Shown here: positions 34,861 through 43,746 of the stretch, one piece after another
Position numbering within the stretch: the stretch's first letter is position 1
Layout of the letters: every line of letters begins with the position of its first letter
Source of the DNA: Allohahella sp002354735
GTDB lineage: Bacteria; Pseudomonadota; Gammaproteobacteria; Pseudomonadales; Oleiphilaceae
Reading direction: 5' to 3'
NCBI RefSeq assembly: GCF_047946665.1
Contig: NZ_CP172312.1
Coordinates: 1,364,001 to 1,428,000 of the forward strand
DNA: 64,000 nucleotides
The notes under the pieces: generated by a model
Seen by the model: the letters and a program-made list of their open reading frames with translations, nothing else
What the model was told of the DNA's origin: nothing
The model's database searches: none
Made by a program: the position numbers and the translations under genes

Positions 34861-34889
34861 TTTGTTTAGTAACCTGGAGGGCCGAGATC

Positions 34890-35576
34890 ATGACCTGGCT
34901 GTACACACTCTGGTCTCGCCTTGAGGAAGCCATCGTGGCCTTCCTGCTCGGCGCGATGACTATCGTCACTTGCGTCTACGTTATTCTCAACAATCTCTAC
35001 CCAGTGTTCTATCACTTCGGCGACCGCTTCGAAGCGAGTGCGCCCGCGGTTTCGGAGTGGTTCTTCAATGCTGGTGACCTGCTCATCATACCCGCACAGG
35101 AAATGACCTGGAGCAACGCCCTGGTGAAAGTGATGTTCGGTTGGCTGATCTTTATCGGCATCGCCTATGGCGTACGTACCGCTGGTCATATCGGAATCGA
35201 TGCGCTGGTAAAGCTCGCCAGCACCCCTGTTCAGCGTCGCATTGGTCTGATCGCCTGTCTCGCCTGTCTTGGCTACGCCGGGCTGATGATGGTCTCGAGC
35301 TTCCAGTGGATGCATGCGATGTACACCTACCCAGTGATGGCTGAAGACCTCGGGCGTTTCGGGATCAAGCAGTGGCATATCGCCCTGGTCGTACCGATCG
35401 GCTTTGCGCTGGTGCTGGTCCGCCTGCTCGAAGTGTTTTATCGCATCTGGACTCATCAGCAGACAGGCCTGGGACTGGCTGACGAAGCCCGAACAGCGAT
35501 GAAGCTGGCAGAGGAAGGGCTGACGGAGACGCAACAGGCGGATGCCGAAGTCGTGAAAAGGGCGCCGCGATCATGA
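34890..35576 (+). CDS. dctQ: TRAP transporter small permease, DctQ
   Basis: 228 residues with four membrane helices (LEEAIVAFLLGAMTIVTCVYVI, VMFGWLIFIGIAYGV, IGLIACLACLGYAGLMMVS, IALVVPIGFALVLVRLLEV). It is longer than most DctQ proteins because of a hydrophilic loop between helices 1 and 2 and a charged tail. GGAGG precedes the ATG. Its stop overlaps the start of dctM by four bases, so the two permeases are translationally coupled. Confidence 0.92.
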   Translation: MTWLYTLWSRLEEAIVAFLLGAMTIVTCVYVILNNLYPVFYHFGDRFEASAPAVSEWFFNAGDLLIIPAQEMTWSNALVKVMFGWLIFIGIAYGVRTAGHIGIDALVKLASTPVQRRIGLIACLACLGYAGLMMVSSFQWMHAMYTYPVMAEDLGRFGIKQWHIALVVPIGFALVLVRLLEVFYRIWTHQQTGLGLADEARTAMKLAEEGLTETQQADAEVVKRAPRS

Positions 35577-36856
35577 CCATACTTTTTCTGTTCGTAGCGC
35601 TGTTTGCGCTGATGCTCATAGGGGTGCCGATTGCGATCTCACTGGGGCTTGCAGGCTCGCTGACCATACTGCTTTTCAGTCAGGATTCCGTGAGCGGCCT
35701 GGCGATCAAGCTTTTCGAGACCTCAGAGCACTACACCCTGCTCGCTATCCCTTTCTTTCTGCTGGCGGGCGCCTTCATGACGACTGGCGGAGTGGCGCGC
35801 CGGCTGATCGATTTCGCCAACACAAGCGTCGGTCACATCCGCGGAGGTCTCGCCATCGGTTCGGTCATGGCCTGCATGCTCTTTGCGGCCTTGTCGGGAT
35901 CCTCTCCAGCCACCGTTGCAGCCGTTGGTTCCATCGCCATCGCCGGCATGGTGCGCTCCGGCTATCCCCAGGCCTTTGGCGCGGGCATTATCTGTAATGC
36001 CGGTACGCTGGGCATTCTCATTCCGCCGTCGATCGTCATGGTTGTGTTTGCCGCGGCAACCGAAACTTCAGTGGGCAAGCTATTTATGGCCGGCGTAGTG
36101 CCCGGCCTGTTGTTGGGCCTGATTCTCATGGTGGCGATCTATATCGTTGCAGTAAAAAAGAATCTCCCTGCCCTGCCTCAAGCAACGTTCAGGCAGTGGC
36201 TCTCATCAGGTCGCAAGGCACTCTGGGGCCTTCTGTTGATGGTAATCATTCTGGGCGGTATTTATTCAGGCATGTTTACACCTACTGAAGCGGCTGCTGT
36301 TTCTGCCGTTTACGCCGGTTTCATCGCTATCTTCGTGTACAAGGACATGACCATCCGACAGTGCCCTGGCGTGCTGCTGGACGCCGGCAAACTCACCATC
36401 ATGCTGATGTTCATCATCGCCAATGCCATGCTGTTTGCGCACGTGCTGACAACAGAGCAGATACCGCAGGAAATTGCTGCCTGGGTCACCAGCCTCGGTC
36501 TCTCACCCTGGATGTTCCTGCTGATCATGAACGTGGTGCTGCTGATTGCCGGCAACTTCATGGAACCATCGGCAATTATTCTGATTCTTGCCCCCATTCT
36601 GTTTCCAATTGCCACTCAGCTCGGTATCGATCCGATACATCTCGGTATCATTATGGTGGTCAATATGGAAATAGGACTGATCACCCCGCCGGTGGGGCTG
36701 AACCTGTTTGTGACGTCAGCCGTGACTGGTATGCCGCTGAGTGCTGTGATCAAGGCGGCGGCCCCTTGGCTGATGCTCCTGCTGGGCTTTCTGATGGTCA
36801 TCACCTACGTGCCTGCCGTCTCGCTATGGCTGCCGAACTATCTGGGAATGCCATAG
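35573..36856 (+). CDS. dctM: TRAP transporter large permease, DctM
   Basis: 427 residues with about twelve membrane helices. Family segments include FALMLIGVPIAISLGLAGS, AIPFFLLAGAFMTTGGVARRLIDFAN, LSGSSPATVAAVGSIAIAGM, NAGTLGILIPPSIVMVVFAAAT and NMEIGLITPPVGLNLFVTSAV. It is the ion-coupled transport subunit that works with DctQ and DctP. Confidence 0.95.
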   Translation: MTILFLFVALFALMLIGVPIAISLGLAGSLTILLFSQDSVSGLAIKLFETSEHYTLLAIPFFLLAGAFMTTGGVARRLIDFANTSVGHIRGGLAIGSVMACMLFAALSGSSPATVAAVGSIAIAGMVRSGYPQAFGAGIICNAGTLGILIPPSIVMVVFAAATETSVGKLFMAGVVPGLLLGLILMVAIYIVAVKKNLPALPQATFRQWLSSGRKALWGLLLMVIILGGIYSGMFTPTEAAAVSAVYAGFIAIFVYKDMTIRQCPGVLLDAGKLTIMLMFIIANAMLFAHVLTTEQIPQEIAAWVTSLGLSPWMFLLIMNVVLLIAGNFMEPSAIILILAPILFPIATQLGIDPIHLGIIMVVNMEIGLITPPVGLNLFVTSAVTGMPLSAVIKAAAPWLMLLLGFLMVITYVPAVSLWLPNYLGMP

Positions 36857-36862
36857 CGGCCC

Positions 36863-36903
36863 GCCAGCAGCATAGCGATGAGCGATAGCTTTCTGCTGCT
36901 GGC
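36863..36903 (+). terminator. Hairpin after dctM
   Basis: Perfect 10-bp arms (GCCAGCAGCA and TGCTGCTGGC) around a 21-base loop, seven bases after the dctM stop. No T-run follows, so intrinsic termination is uncertain. Confidence 0.45.
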
Positions 36904-36933
36904 TGTGGATTACTGCAACGCTCAGGAACCCGA

Positions 36934-37722
36934 ATGAGAGAAATAATGTACGACCAGAGTAGCGTAGCCATTGCAGTGGCATTGTTCGTATCGATGATGA
37001 TCGTCGTTGAAATCGGCTATCGGCTCGGCACCCGGACCTCCGGCAAGGCGAGCGAGCCGACAAAGGCTCAGATCAACACTATCCAGGGCTCGCTACTCGG
37101 TATTCTGGCTTTGCTCCTCGGTTTCACATTCTCACTGGCGCTGCAGCGTTTCGACGCACGTAGCGTCGCCGTGGTGGATGAGGCAAACGCCATCGGCACC
37201 ACCGCATTGCGTGCCCAGTTGCTGCCAGATCCCCTGAAGGCCGAGGTGACCGACCTGCTTAAGCAATACACTGACAACCGTGTGGGCGCAGCGACAGTGG
37301 CACTCGATCATGAAGAGCAACGGGCCGTCTTGCTGACCGAAGGCAGCCAATTGCTGGATAAACTTTGGATAAAAGCAATCGAGTCGGCCGAGATGGACGG
37401 GGGACCTGTCAGGAGTGGCCTCTTCATACAGGCGCTCAATGACATGATTGACGAATATACCAATCGTGATGCCGTGCTGAGTCGTCATGTTCCGGAGCTG
37501 GTGCTCATGCTACTGCACGGCACCTTCCTGATGACAGGCCTCCTTGTCGGTTACGCGTCCGGTGTATCTGGCCACCGGGCCTCTTTCGTGTCTTACATAT
37601 TGATCGGCCTGATCGTGTTACTCGTGTTCATTATCATTGATCTCGACCGGCCGCGTCGGGGTCTTATCGAAGTCGATCAGAAAAGTCTGCTCGATTTGCA
37701 ACGCAGCCTGAACCGACCATAG
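36934..37722 (+). CDS. DUF4239 membrane protein
   Basis: 262 residues of the DUF4239 family (bestrophin-like domain). Membrane helices are at the N-terminus (SVAIAVALFVSMMIVVEIGY), near INTIQGSLLGILALLLGFTFSLAL, and two at the C-terminus (LMLLHGTFLMTGLLVGYASG, SYILIGLIVLLVFIIIDLDRP). A helical hydrophilic domain lies between, starting RFDARSVAVVDEANAIGTTALR. The C-terminal IDLDRPRRGLIEVDQ is a family signature. Its function is unknown; a channel role has been suggested for the wider family. AGGAA precedes the ATG. Confidence 0.85.
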   Translation: MREIMYDQSSVAIAVALFVSMMIVVEIGYRLGTRTSGKASEPTKAQINTIQGSLLGILALLLGFTFSLALQRFDARSVAVVDEANAIGTTALRAQLLPDPLKAEVTDLLKQYTDNRVGAATVALDHEEQRAVLLTEGSQLLDKLWIKAIESAEMDGGPVRSGLFIQALNDMIDEYTNRDAVLSRHVPELVLMLLHGTFLMTGLLVGYASGVSGHRASFVSYILIGLIVLLVFIIIDLDRPRRGLIEVDQKSLLDLQRSLNRP

Positions 37723-37864
37723 CTATTTCTACTCGAGCCAGGGCCGGCAATGTTTATTGTTTTTTTGAAGCGAAACTGCAACATGACTCAGGTAGCGTGG
37801 ACTTGCTGTGGCAGCGTATGAGTAGTCGCCGCTCCAATAATCAGAAACTGCAGGACTCTTAATC

Positions 37865-39211
37865 ATGATTACCCGACAACACTTCGCAATTGGTGGAATC
37901 GTCGCCGTAGGCCTTCTCGCTGGGAATTACGCTCATTCTGCCGCCCCCGAGGCTGCTGACACAGCAGCAGCCGACCATCGCTACGCCGACCTCAAGGAAA
38001 AGCTGGGTTCACTGCTAGAGAAATATCGCGACAACAGACGCAAAGGGCGAGCAGAAGCGCAGCTTGGTCCGCGTCCTTTCTACCTTGTCGAAGACATGGA
38101 TGAAGGCAGACTGAAGCAGCGACTGCAGCAGTGTGCCGATGGCCCGTTTTACCGTACTGATTTCTCCATAGGCCACCGCGGAGCCCCATTGCAGTTTCCC
38201 GAGCACACCAAGGAATCGTACGAAGCCGCTGTCGTCATGGGTGCGGGCATCGTCGAATGCGATGTCACCTTCACCAAGGATCGTGAGCTGGTCTGCCGCC
38301 ATTCACAGTGTGACCTTCACACCACGACGGATATTCTCGCCAAGCCTGAACTGGCTGCGAAATGCAGCGTGCCGTTTACGCCAGCTGACCCAGTCGCAGG
38401 CACACCGGCTAGCGCGAAGTGCTGCACCAGTGACATCACGCTTGAAGAGTTCAGAACGCTCAAAGGCAAGATGGACGGTGCCAATTCCAAGGCCACGACC
38501 GTCGAAGGCTATATGGCTGGCACCGCGGACTATCGCACCGATTTGTATTCGCAGAACGGCACGCTGATGACGCACCGCGAGAGCATCGAGCTGCTGAAGT
38601 CGCTCAAGGTGAAGTTCACGCCCGAGCTCAAGGCGCCGGAAGTCGACATGCCATATGAGGGTGACTACACGCAGGCTGATTATGCCAGTCAGATGATTGA
38701 AGAGTACAAGGCCGCCGGTATCGATCCGCGCAAGGTCTGGCCGCAGTCCTTCAATCTGGAGGATGTGCTGTTCTGGGTTGATAACTATCCAGCCTTCGGT
38801 CAGCAGGCCGTTTATCTCGACGGCCGCTATTCAGATCCTGCCTTCAATCCCATGGACGCCAGCACCTGGTCGCCCAGCATGACTGAGCTCAGAGCTGATG
38901 GCGTAAAGATTATTGCCCCACCAACGCCGGTTCTGGTGACGCTGGATGCTGAAGGCAATATCGTACCGTCCGAGTACGCCCGCAGAGCGCGCGCGGCAGG
39001 CCTGGATATCATCACCTGGTCGCTCGAGCGATCTGGTCCACTGGCCAATGGCGGCGGTTTCTATTTTGCCAGTATCGCTGACGCCATCAATAACGACGGC
39101 GATGTGATGAACCTTATTCATGTGCTGGCACAGGACGTCAAAGTCATCGGCATCTTCAGCGATTGGCCAGCGACCGTGACTTACTACGCCAACTGCGCGA
39201 ACTTGAAATAA
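37865..39211 (+). CDS. Secreted glycerophosphodiester phosphodiesterase family protein
   Basis: 448 residues with a signal peptide (MITRQHFAIGGIVAVGLLAG, cleavage near AHSA). The GDPD TIM-barrel starts with SIGHRGAPLQFPEHTKESYEAAVVMGAGIVE, giving the catalytic His-Arg and the metal-ligand Glu and Asp (IVECDVTFTKDRELVCRHS). Further ligands appear in VKFTPELKAPE. It has more cysteines than cytosolic GDPDs (RHSQCDLH, KCSVPF, KCCTSD, YYANCANLK), suggesting periplasmic disulfides. It hydrolyses glycerophosphodiesters to glycerol 3-phosphate and an alcohol; bacterial secreted forms scavenge phospholipid head groups. AGGA precedes the ATG. Confidence 0.9.
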   Translation: MITRQHFAIGGIVAVGLLAGNYAHSAAPEAADTAAADHRYADLKEKLGSLLEKYRDNRRKGRAEAQLGPRPFYLVEDMDEGRLKQRLQQCADGPFYRTDFSIGHRGAPLQFPEHTKESYEAAVVMGAGIVECDVTFTKDRELVCRHSQCDLHTTTDILAKPELAAKCSVPFTPADPVAGTPASAKCCTSDITLEEFRTLKGKMDGANSKATTVEGYMAGTADYRTDLYSQNGTLMTHRESIELLKSLKVKFTPELKAPEVDMPYEGDYTQADYASQMIEEYKAAGIDPRKVWPQSFNLEDVLFWVDNYPAFGQQAVYLDGRYSDPAFNPMDASTWSPSMTELRADGVKIIAPPTPVLVTLDAEGNIVPSEYARRARAAGLDIITWSLERSGPLANGGGFYFASIADAINNDGDVMNLIHVLAQDVKVIGIFSDWPATVTYYANCANLK

Positions 39212-39378
39212 GGCTGCCCGTCCAGTGTGGCTGTGCCGTTGCGACGCCTGGAGAGCCCTTCTCCACCGGCCAGTCGCAGCGGCAACGCTTCAGCCGAATC
39301 CGCTAGCCCACTGCCCTTCGATCACTTAAACTGAATTGAGCTGTATGGTAGTCCCTTCAACCTTCAAGGGAGTTATCT

Positions 39379-40698
39379 ATGCTCGCCCCATACCTAATTC
39401 ACCTTGCCTTGCAGGCTCTAACGCCAGCTCAGGCGGTGGAAATCAGCCCCGTTGGTACGAATGGTCACGTGCCGGCCGCGGTGCCTGTCAATATTCGATA
39501 CACCACACTCAAGCCCACGCTCGCCGATCAGGTCTTTCACATCGACGGGCAGCTTCACGAGCGACGTCCGCCAGCAGGTTCGCAGTTCGGTCCACAGATC
39601 TTCCAATATTCAGAAGGAATTCCCAATGGTGACAAGCGTCTGCTAAGAATTTGTATCGACGAGGACGCCGCGGATGAAGCCTGTGGCTATGCCGAGATGA
39701 GGGGGGGGCCGCCGCCAGCGGGTGTCGATGTGCCTGAATTGTTTTCGGCAGCGGATCTGTCGGATCACTTTCAAGTTCTAGCCGATTGCAAACCCGTCTG
39801 CGGCTATTACTCGAATGTGTATTACGGTGACCCCGAGGTGAGCTGGGTGCCGGAGCGCGGTGACGGCTTGGCAGATGGACTTAGAATGGATCTCTACTAT
39901 TCCAGCGCCGGGGGACATCTCGACGCAGCCGCAGCGCCAAGCACCCTGGTGATTTATGCCCATTCGGCTGGGTCAAACAAGGAATCACTACTGACGCGGG
40001 GTCAATCCCTACTCAGATATCTGTTACATGTTGCCAGATCTGGCTCGGGTGTGGTGGTGGCCTCGGTGGATTTCAGGCATCCATTGAAGCAGCTCGCAAA
40101 CGACCTCACCCCGGTGTCGGTTGCCGACCTTAGTTATGCCGTGCAGTTCGCCCGTTATCATGCCGCTGAGCTCAATATCGACCCTGAGAACATTTTCCTC
40201 GTAGCGACGTCACTTGGCGCCGGCGTGGCGGTTCATGCCGGTGCCCGCGAAATCGCCAGTCCGTCTGATCCGTCACCAGTGAGGCGAGTCTCATCGGCAG
40301 TTCGCGGTGTGATCGCCCGCGACGCACAAACATCGTTCTCACCACACTGGTTCCGCAGCCACTTTCTGGAGGCGCCTGTGGCAGCGCGTTACCAGCGGGA
40401 TCTGCTTGATGATGAATACCGGCTCATCTACGGGCACGCACCTGCCGGCGTCAACCCTGACTCGCCACAGATGGAGCTGCTCTACACCGGCAGCGCTATC
40501 GACCATAAAGTGACGGCACAGGAGTATCTGAGTAGAACAGTCGACGTGGTCCACCTGCCTAACTACGGCTTGGCGATGGAGGCCCAGTATCGGCTATATG
40601 GTATTGAAGATCGGATTCGAGTCGTAGAGCGTTACTCGGGCAACTTTAGCCTTGATGCTGCACGTTTCGTTGCGGCGCATCGAGGTAACACAAATTGA
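39379..40698 (+). CDS. Alpha/beta-hydrolase-like secreted or envelope protein
   Basis: 439 residues. The second half is an alpha/beta hydrolase: an oxyanion-type turn in LVIYAHSAGSNKES, the nucleophile elbow in VATSLGAGVAVHAG, and later acidic and histidine candidates in YTGSAIDHKV and VVHLPNYG. The first ~130 residues resemble a beta-rich module (EISPVGTNGHVPAAVPVNIRY) with paired cysteines (RICIDED, DEACGY, LADCKPVCGYY). The N-terminus (LIHLALQALTPAQA) may be a short signal peptide. The substrate is unknown. AGGGAG lies upstream of the ATG. It stands alone between the glycerophosphodiesterase and the antiporter. Confidence 0.65.
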   Translation: MLAPYLIHLALQALTPAQAVEISPVGTNGHVPAAVPVNIRYTTLKPTLADQVFHIDGQLHERRPPAGSQFGPQIFQYSEGIPNGDKRLLRICIDEDAADEACGYAEMRGGPPPAGVDVPELFSAADLSDHFQVLADCKPVCGYYSNVYYGDPEVSWVPERGDGLADGLRMDLYYSSAGGHLDAAAAPSTLVIYAHSAGSNKESLLTRGQSLLRYLLHVARSGSGVVVASVDFRHPLKQLANDLTPVSVADLSYAVQFARYHAAELNIDPENIFLVATSLGAGVAVHAGAREIASPSDPSPVRRVSSAVRGVIARDAQTSFSPHWFRSHFLEAPVAARYQRDLLDDEYRLIYGHAPAGVNPDSPQMELLYTGSAIDHKVTAQEYLSRTVDVVHLPNYGLAMEAQYRLYGIEDRIRVVERYSGNFSLDAARFVAAHRGNTN

Positions 40699-40709
40699 CG
40701 TGGGGCTTG

Positions 40710-40732
40710 CGCGAGTACTTTAGGTACTCGCG
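40710..40732 (+). terminator. Hairpin after the hydrolase gene
   Basis: Perfect 9-bp arms (CGCGAGTAC and GTACTCGCG) with a five-base loop, 12 bases after the hydrolase stop. No T-run follows, so it is terminator-like rather than a proven terminator. Confidence 0.5.
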
Positions 40733-40800
40733 TGATAGCGCGACTGCAAGCGTGCGTATAAGAGGAACGCCTGACTTATAGCCAACTGCAGTGGTGACCG

Positions 40801-42063
40801 ATGACGATTGAACTTCACGATGTATTCTATATTGTCACCGGTCTGGTGTTCGCCGGCTTCACTTTCGTCCCGCTGTTCGGTCGTTCACCTTTTGTTACAG
40901 CCCCGATCGTTTTTCTGATCGCGGGCGCGCTACTTGCCCTGTCACCACTCGCCCTGCCCTTGGTCGATCCGCTTGAGTCGGTACTGTCGCGCGACACCAT
41001 CGAGTATCTGACAGAGCTGATCGTCATTATCGCGCTGGCCGGTGCCGGTCTTGCGGTCGATCGTGAGGCAGGAAAGCGGGAGTGGCAGCACACCTGGGTC
41101 CTGCTCATTCTGGTGATGCCGCTCAGCATCGTGGCTGTGGCCTATCTCGGTTACACAATGGCCGGGCTTTCTATTGCGTGCTCGATGCTGCTTGCTGCCG
41201 CCCTGGCGCCGACAGATCCGGTGCTTGCACGCGCCGTACAGGTCGAGGGGCCGCTCAAGGGTGAGGAGGACGATGTCAGGCTTTCGCTCACAACAGAGGC
41301 TGGCCTGAATGACGGCCTTGCCTTTCCCTTTGTACACCTCGCTGTGGTGCTGGCCGGCATGTCGCTCGCGGGCGTTGCGGATATCGATGTGGATAAACTC
41401 TGGACATGGGTATGGCTTGACCTTCTGTACCGCGTGGCGATGGGAGTCGCCGCCGGTTGGGTAATCGGTCACCTGGTTGCAAGATTTGTGTTCAGTCGTT
41501 ATGGGGACGCTGCAACTGGTGGCGAGAATCAGGGCCTCGTCTTGATGGCTTCGACCTTTCTTGTTTATGGCCTCACCGAGATGGTGGGCGGCTACGGCTT
41601 TCTAGCCGTCTTCGTCTCAGCCCGAGCAGCGAGAGCCTTCGTGCGTGGCACTGAACACGAAAGCTACGCCACCATGCCGCACTGGTTCTCCGATCAGATC
41701 GAGAAGGTGCTGTTGGCACTGCTGCTGTTGTGGCTCGGGTCTCTAGCCGTCTCAGGCATGCTCAACAGCCTGTCGCTTGGCGAATTGGGCGTGGCCTTGC
41801 TACTGATCTTCGTCATTCGTCCGGTGATCGCGTACATCTGTCTGCTGCCCACCCAAGGGAGCCGGTTCGACCGTGGGCTCATCGCCATGATGGGTATCCG
41901 TGGCTTTGGCACCTTCTTCTATGTTGCCTACGCGCAGAGCCAGAGCAACTTCGATGATATCGAGTCGATCTGGCGCATCTGCATCGTGGCAGTGATTCTG
42001 TCGATATTTGTGCACGGGATGACTTCGGCGATGGCCGAGCGGATGGCGGCGAAGCGGGCGTGA
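40801..42063 (+). CDS. CPA1-family sodium(potassium)/proton antiporter
   Basis: 420 residues and about 12 membrane helices. CPA1 marks include ELIVIIALAGAGLAVD, AALAPTDPVLARAVQ (the TDP motif) and TEAGLNDGLAFPFVHLA (the ND ion-binding pair). It ends with IRGFGTFFYVAYAQSQ and a FVHGMTSAM motif. It should exchange Na+ or K+ for H+ across the inner membrane and lacks a large cytoplasmic tail. Together with nhaD it gives this window two sodium/proton antiporters, consistent with a saline habitat. Confidence 0.9.
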   Translation: MTIELHDVFYIVTGLVFAGFTFVPLFGRSPFVTAPIVFLIAGALLALSPLALPLVDPLESVLSRDTIEYLTELIVIIALAGAGLAVDREAGKREWQHTWVLLILVMPLSIVAVAYLGYTMAGLSIACSMLLAAALAPTDPVLARAVQVEGPLKGEEDDVRLSLTTEAGLNDGLAFPFVHLAVVLAGMSLAGVADIDVDKLWTWVWLDLLYRVAMGVAAGWVIGHLVARFVFSRYGDAATGGENQGLVLMASTFLVYGLTEMVGGYGFLAVFVSARAARAFVRGTEHESYATMPHWFSDQIEKVLLALLLLWLGSLAVSGMLNSLSLGELGVALLLIFVIRPVIAYICLLPTQGSRFDRGLIAMMGIRGFGTFFYVAYAQSQSNFDDIESIWRICIVAVILSIFVHGMTSAMAERMAAKRA

Positions 42064-42188
42064 TGCGGTGGGCTTCCGGCCTTGATTGGCGGCTGTCATT
42101 GATCGCAGCTGCCTCCGATCAAAGCTGCCTCGGCCCCGCAATGCTGTTAGCATAGCGGCCCTGTTCCGCAGCTGCAGTACCCGCGCCA

Positions 42189-42520
42189 ATGAAAGATAAA
42201 GACGCCGAAAGCGCCCGCTCCCTCAAGGGCGGCAAAGGCCTCAGCCGAATCCTCAACTCCACCGCTACTCGCTGATGGGGCTGAAGACCGCCTTTTTGAC
42301 TGAGGCTGCTTTCAGGCAACTCGTGTATATCAATCTGGTGCTGCAGCCGAGCGCGCTGAGCCTGGATGTGTCGAAGGCCGAGCGGGCGATCCTGATGCTG
42401 GTGCCGTTGTTGTCGCTGGCGATTAAGTTGCTGAAAACGGCGATTGAGAATGCGGTGGATCCGGTTTCGCTGGATATTCATGTTTGATGAAGCCGCCAAG
42501 GCCGCGCCCGCTACAAAGAG
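42189..42520 (+). pseudogene. dgkA: Broken diacylglycerol kinase gene
   Basis: The first frame from 42189 encodes GGKGLSRILNSTATR then a stop. A frame shifted by one continues from about 42265: RYSLMGLKTAFLTEAAFRQ, then LSLDVSKAERAILMLVPLL and LKTAIENAVDPVSLDIH, before a stop at 42487. These are the start, amphipathic helix, membrane helices and active-site ENAVDR-like segment of small bacterial DgkA. Traces of the usual ending (EAAKAAP) follow in another frame. At least two frameshifts make it inactive unless the sequence has errors. It marks the edge between backbone genes and the polysaccharide island. Confidence 0.8.
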
Positions 42521-42603
42521 AGGCAAGGGACTGTTAATGGCCACTTAAATTGACCGCACCTCCATTCTACTGCGACCGTTTCACGCGACAACAGGCTCCG
42601 CTG

Positions 42604-43746
42604 CTACCTTAGCGCGCTGCGCAACACCTCAACAACGCGATCCAGCTGTTCTGTCGACAGACCAACCCACAACGGTAGTCGTATTAATCTCTCGGCCTGC
42701 TTATCGGTAATATCTAAGCTCCCATGTGCACGTCCATAGCGCCCACCGGCAGGAGACGAATGAAGAGGCACGTAGTGGAAGACTGACGAGATTTGGTTTC
42801 GCTTGAACGCATCAAGCACTTTCTGCCGGTCGATTTCAGGCGACAGCAGTACATAGTACATATGGGCATTGTGGCCGCATTCGTCTGGCACTACGGGTCG
42901 CCTTAGTGCTCCCCTCACCTCGAGCGGCTCGAGAGTGTCGTGATAGCGCTGCCACCTCGCCAAGCGCTCGGTTGTTATTCGATCTGCCTCTTCGAGCTGC
43001 GCCCACAAAAAAGCAGCGATTAGTTCGCCCGGAAGAAACGAAGACCCCACCTCTTGCCAAGTGTATTTATCCACTTCTCCTCGAAAGAAGCGGCTGCGGT
43101 TGGTGCCTTTCTCACGGATAATCTCTGCACGGGAGACGAGGTCAGGGTCATTGACAAGTAATGCTCCGCCTTCTCCCGAAATTACGTTCTTTGTCTCATG
43201 AAAGCTGTAGGCTCCTAGCTCACCGATGCTGCCCAGAGCCCGCCCCTTATAACTCGCCATCACGCCTTGCGCTGCGTCCTCCACTACCTTTAAACCATGC
43301 CGCTTGGCGATCGCCATGATCGTATCCATCTCGCACGCAACACCCGCGTAATGGACCGCCACTATCGCTCGGGTGCGCGATGTAATCGCCGATTCAATCA
43401 GCCTCTCATCCATATTCAGTGTATCTTCTCTGATATCAATAAATACGGGAACACCCCCGCGAAGCACAAAGGCATTGGCGGTAGAAACGAAAGTGTACGA
43501 CGGCATGATAATTTCGTCGCCGGCCTGAATATTCAATAACAAAGCGGCCATTTCTAGGGCAGCAGTACATGAGTGCGTAAGCAGCCCGATATTGCATCCG
43601 GTTCGTTCCTCTAGCCAGCCGTGGCAGCGTTTTGTGAACGGCCCATCACCTGCCAAACTGCCATTGAAATGCGCCTCAGCAATGTAGTAGAGCTCCTTTC
43701 CCGTCATGTGAGGCCAGTTGAAGGGAATGCGGTTTCCATTTGTCAT
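42604..43746 (-). CDS. dTDP-4-amino-4,6-dideoxyhexose-type sugar aminotransferase (WecE/RffA-like)
   Basis: 380 residues from the ATG at 43746, with GGAGA upstream. It is a DegT/DnrJ/EryC1/StrS enzyme: THSCTAALEMAALLL, PSYTFVSTANAF, VVEDAAQG, and the PLP lysine in YSFHETKNVISGEGG. The sequence follows the WecE/RffA pattern (FNWPHMTGKELYYI, VHYAGVACEMD). These convert a 4-keto-6-deoxy nucleotide sugar to the 4-amino sugar with glutamate. The ATG overlaps the stop of the membrane-protein gene by four bases. A decayed inverted paralogue lies at 53448-54591. Confidence 0.93.
   Translation of the reverse strand: MTNGNRIPFNWPHMTGKELYYIAEAHFNGSLAGDGPFTKRCHGWLEERTGCNIGLLTHSCTAALEMAALLLNIQAGDEIIMPSYTFVSTANAFVLRGGVPVFIDIREDTLNMDERLIESAITSRTRAIVAVHYAGVACEMDTIMAIAKRHGLKVVEDAAQGVMASYKGRALGSIGELGAYSFHETKNVISGEGGALLVNDPDLVSRAEIIREKGTNRSRFFRGEVDKYTWQEVGSSFLPGELIAAFLWAQLEEADRITTERLARWQRYHDTLEPLEVRGALRRPVVPDECGHNAHMYYVLLSPEIDRQKVLDAFKRNQISSVFHYVPLHSSPAGGRYGRAHGSLDITDKQAERLIRLPLWVGLSTEQLDRVVEVLRSALR

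Noticed and set aside
36863..36903. Small RNA gene after dctM
   Set aside because: Only a single hairpin is visible and no promoter or T-run supports a separate RNA.
42119..42544. 141-residue minus-strand frame over the dgkA remnant
   Set aside because: The opposite strand carries clear, though frameshifted, DgkA segments; the minus-strand peptide is Arg- and Gln-rich with no recognisable pattern.
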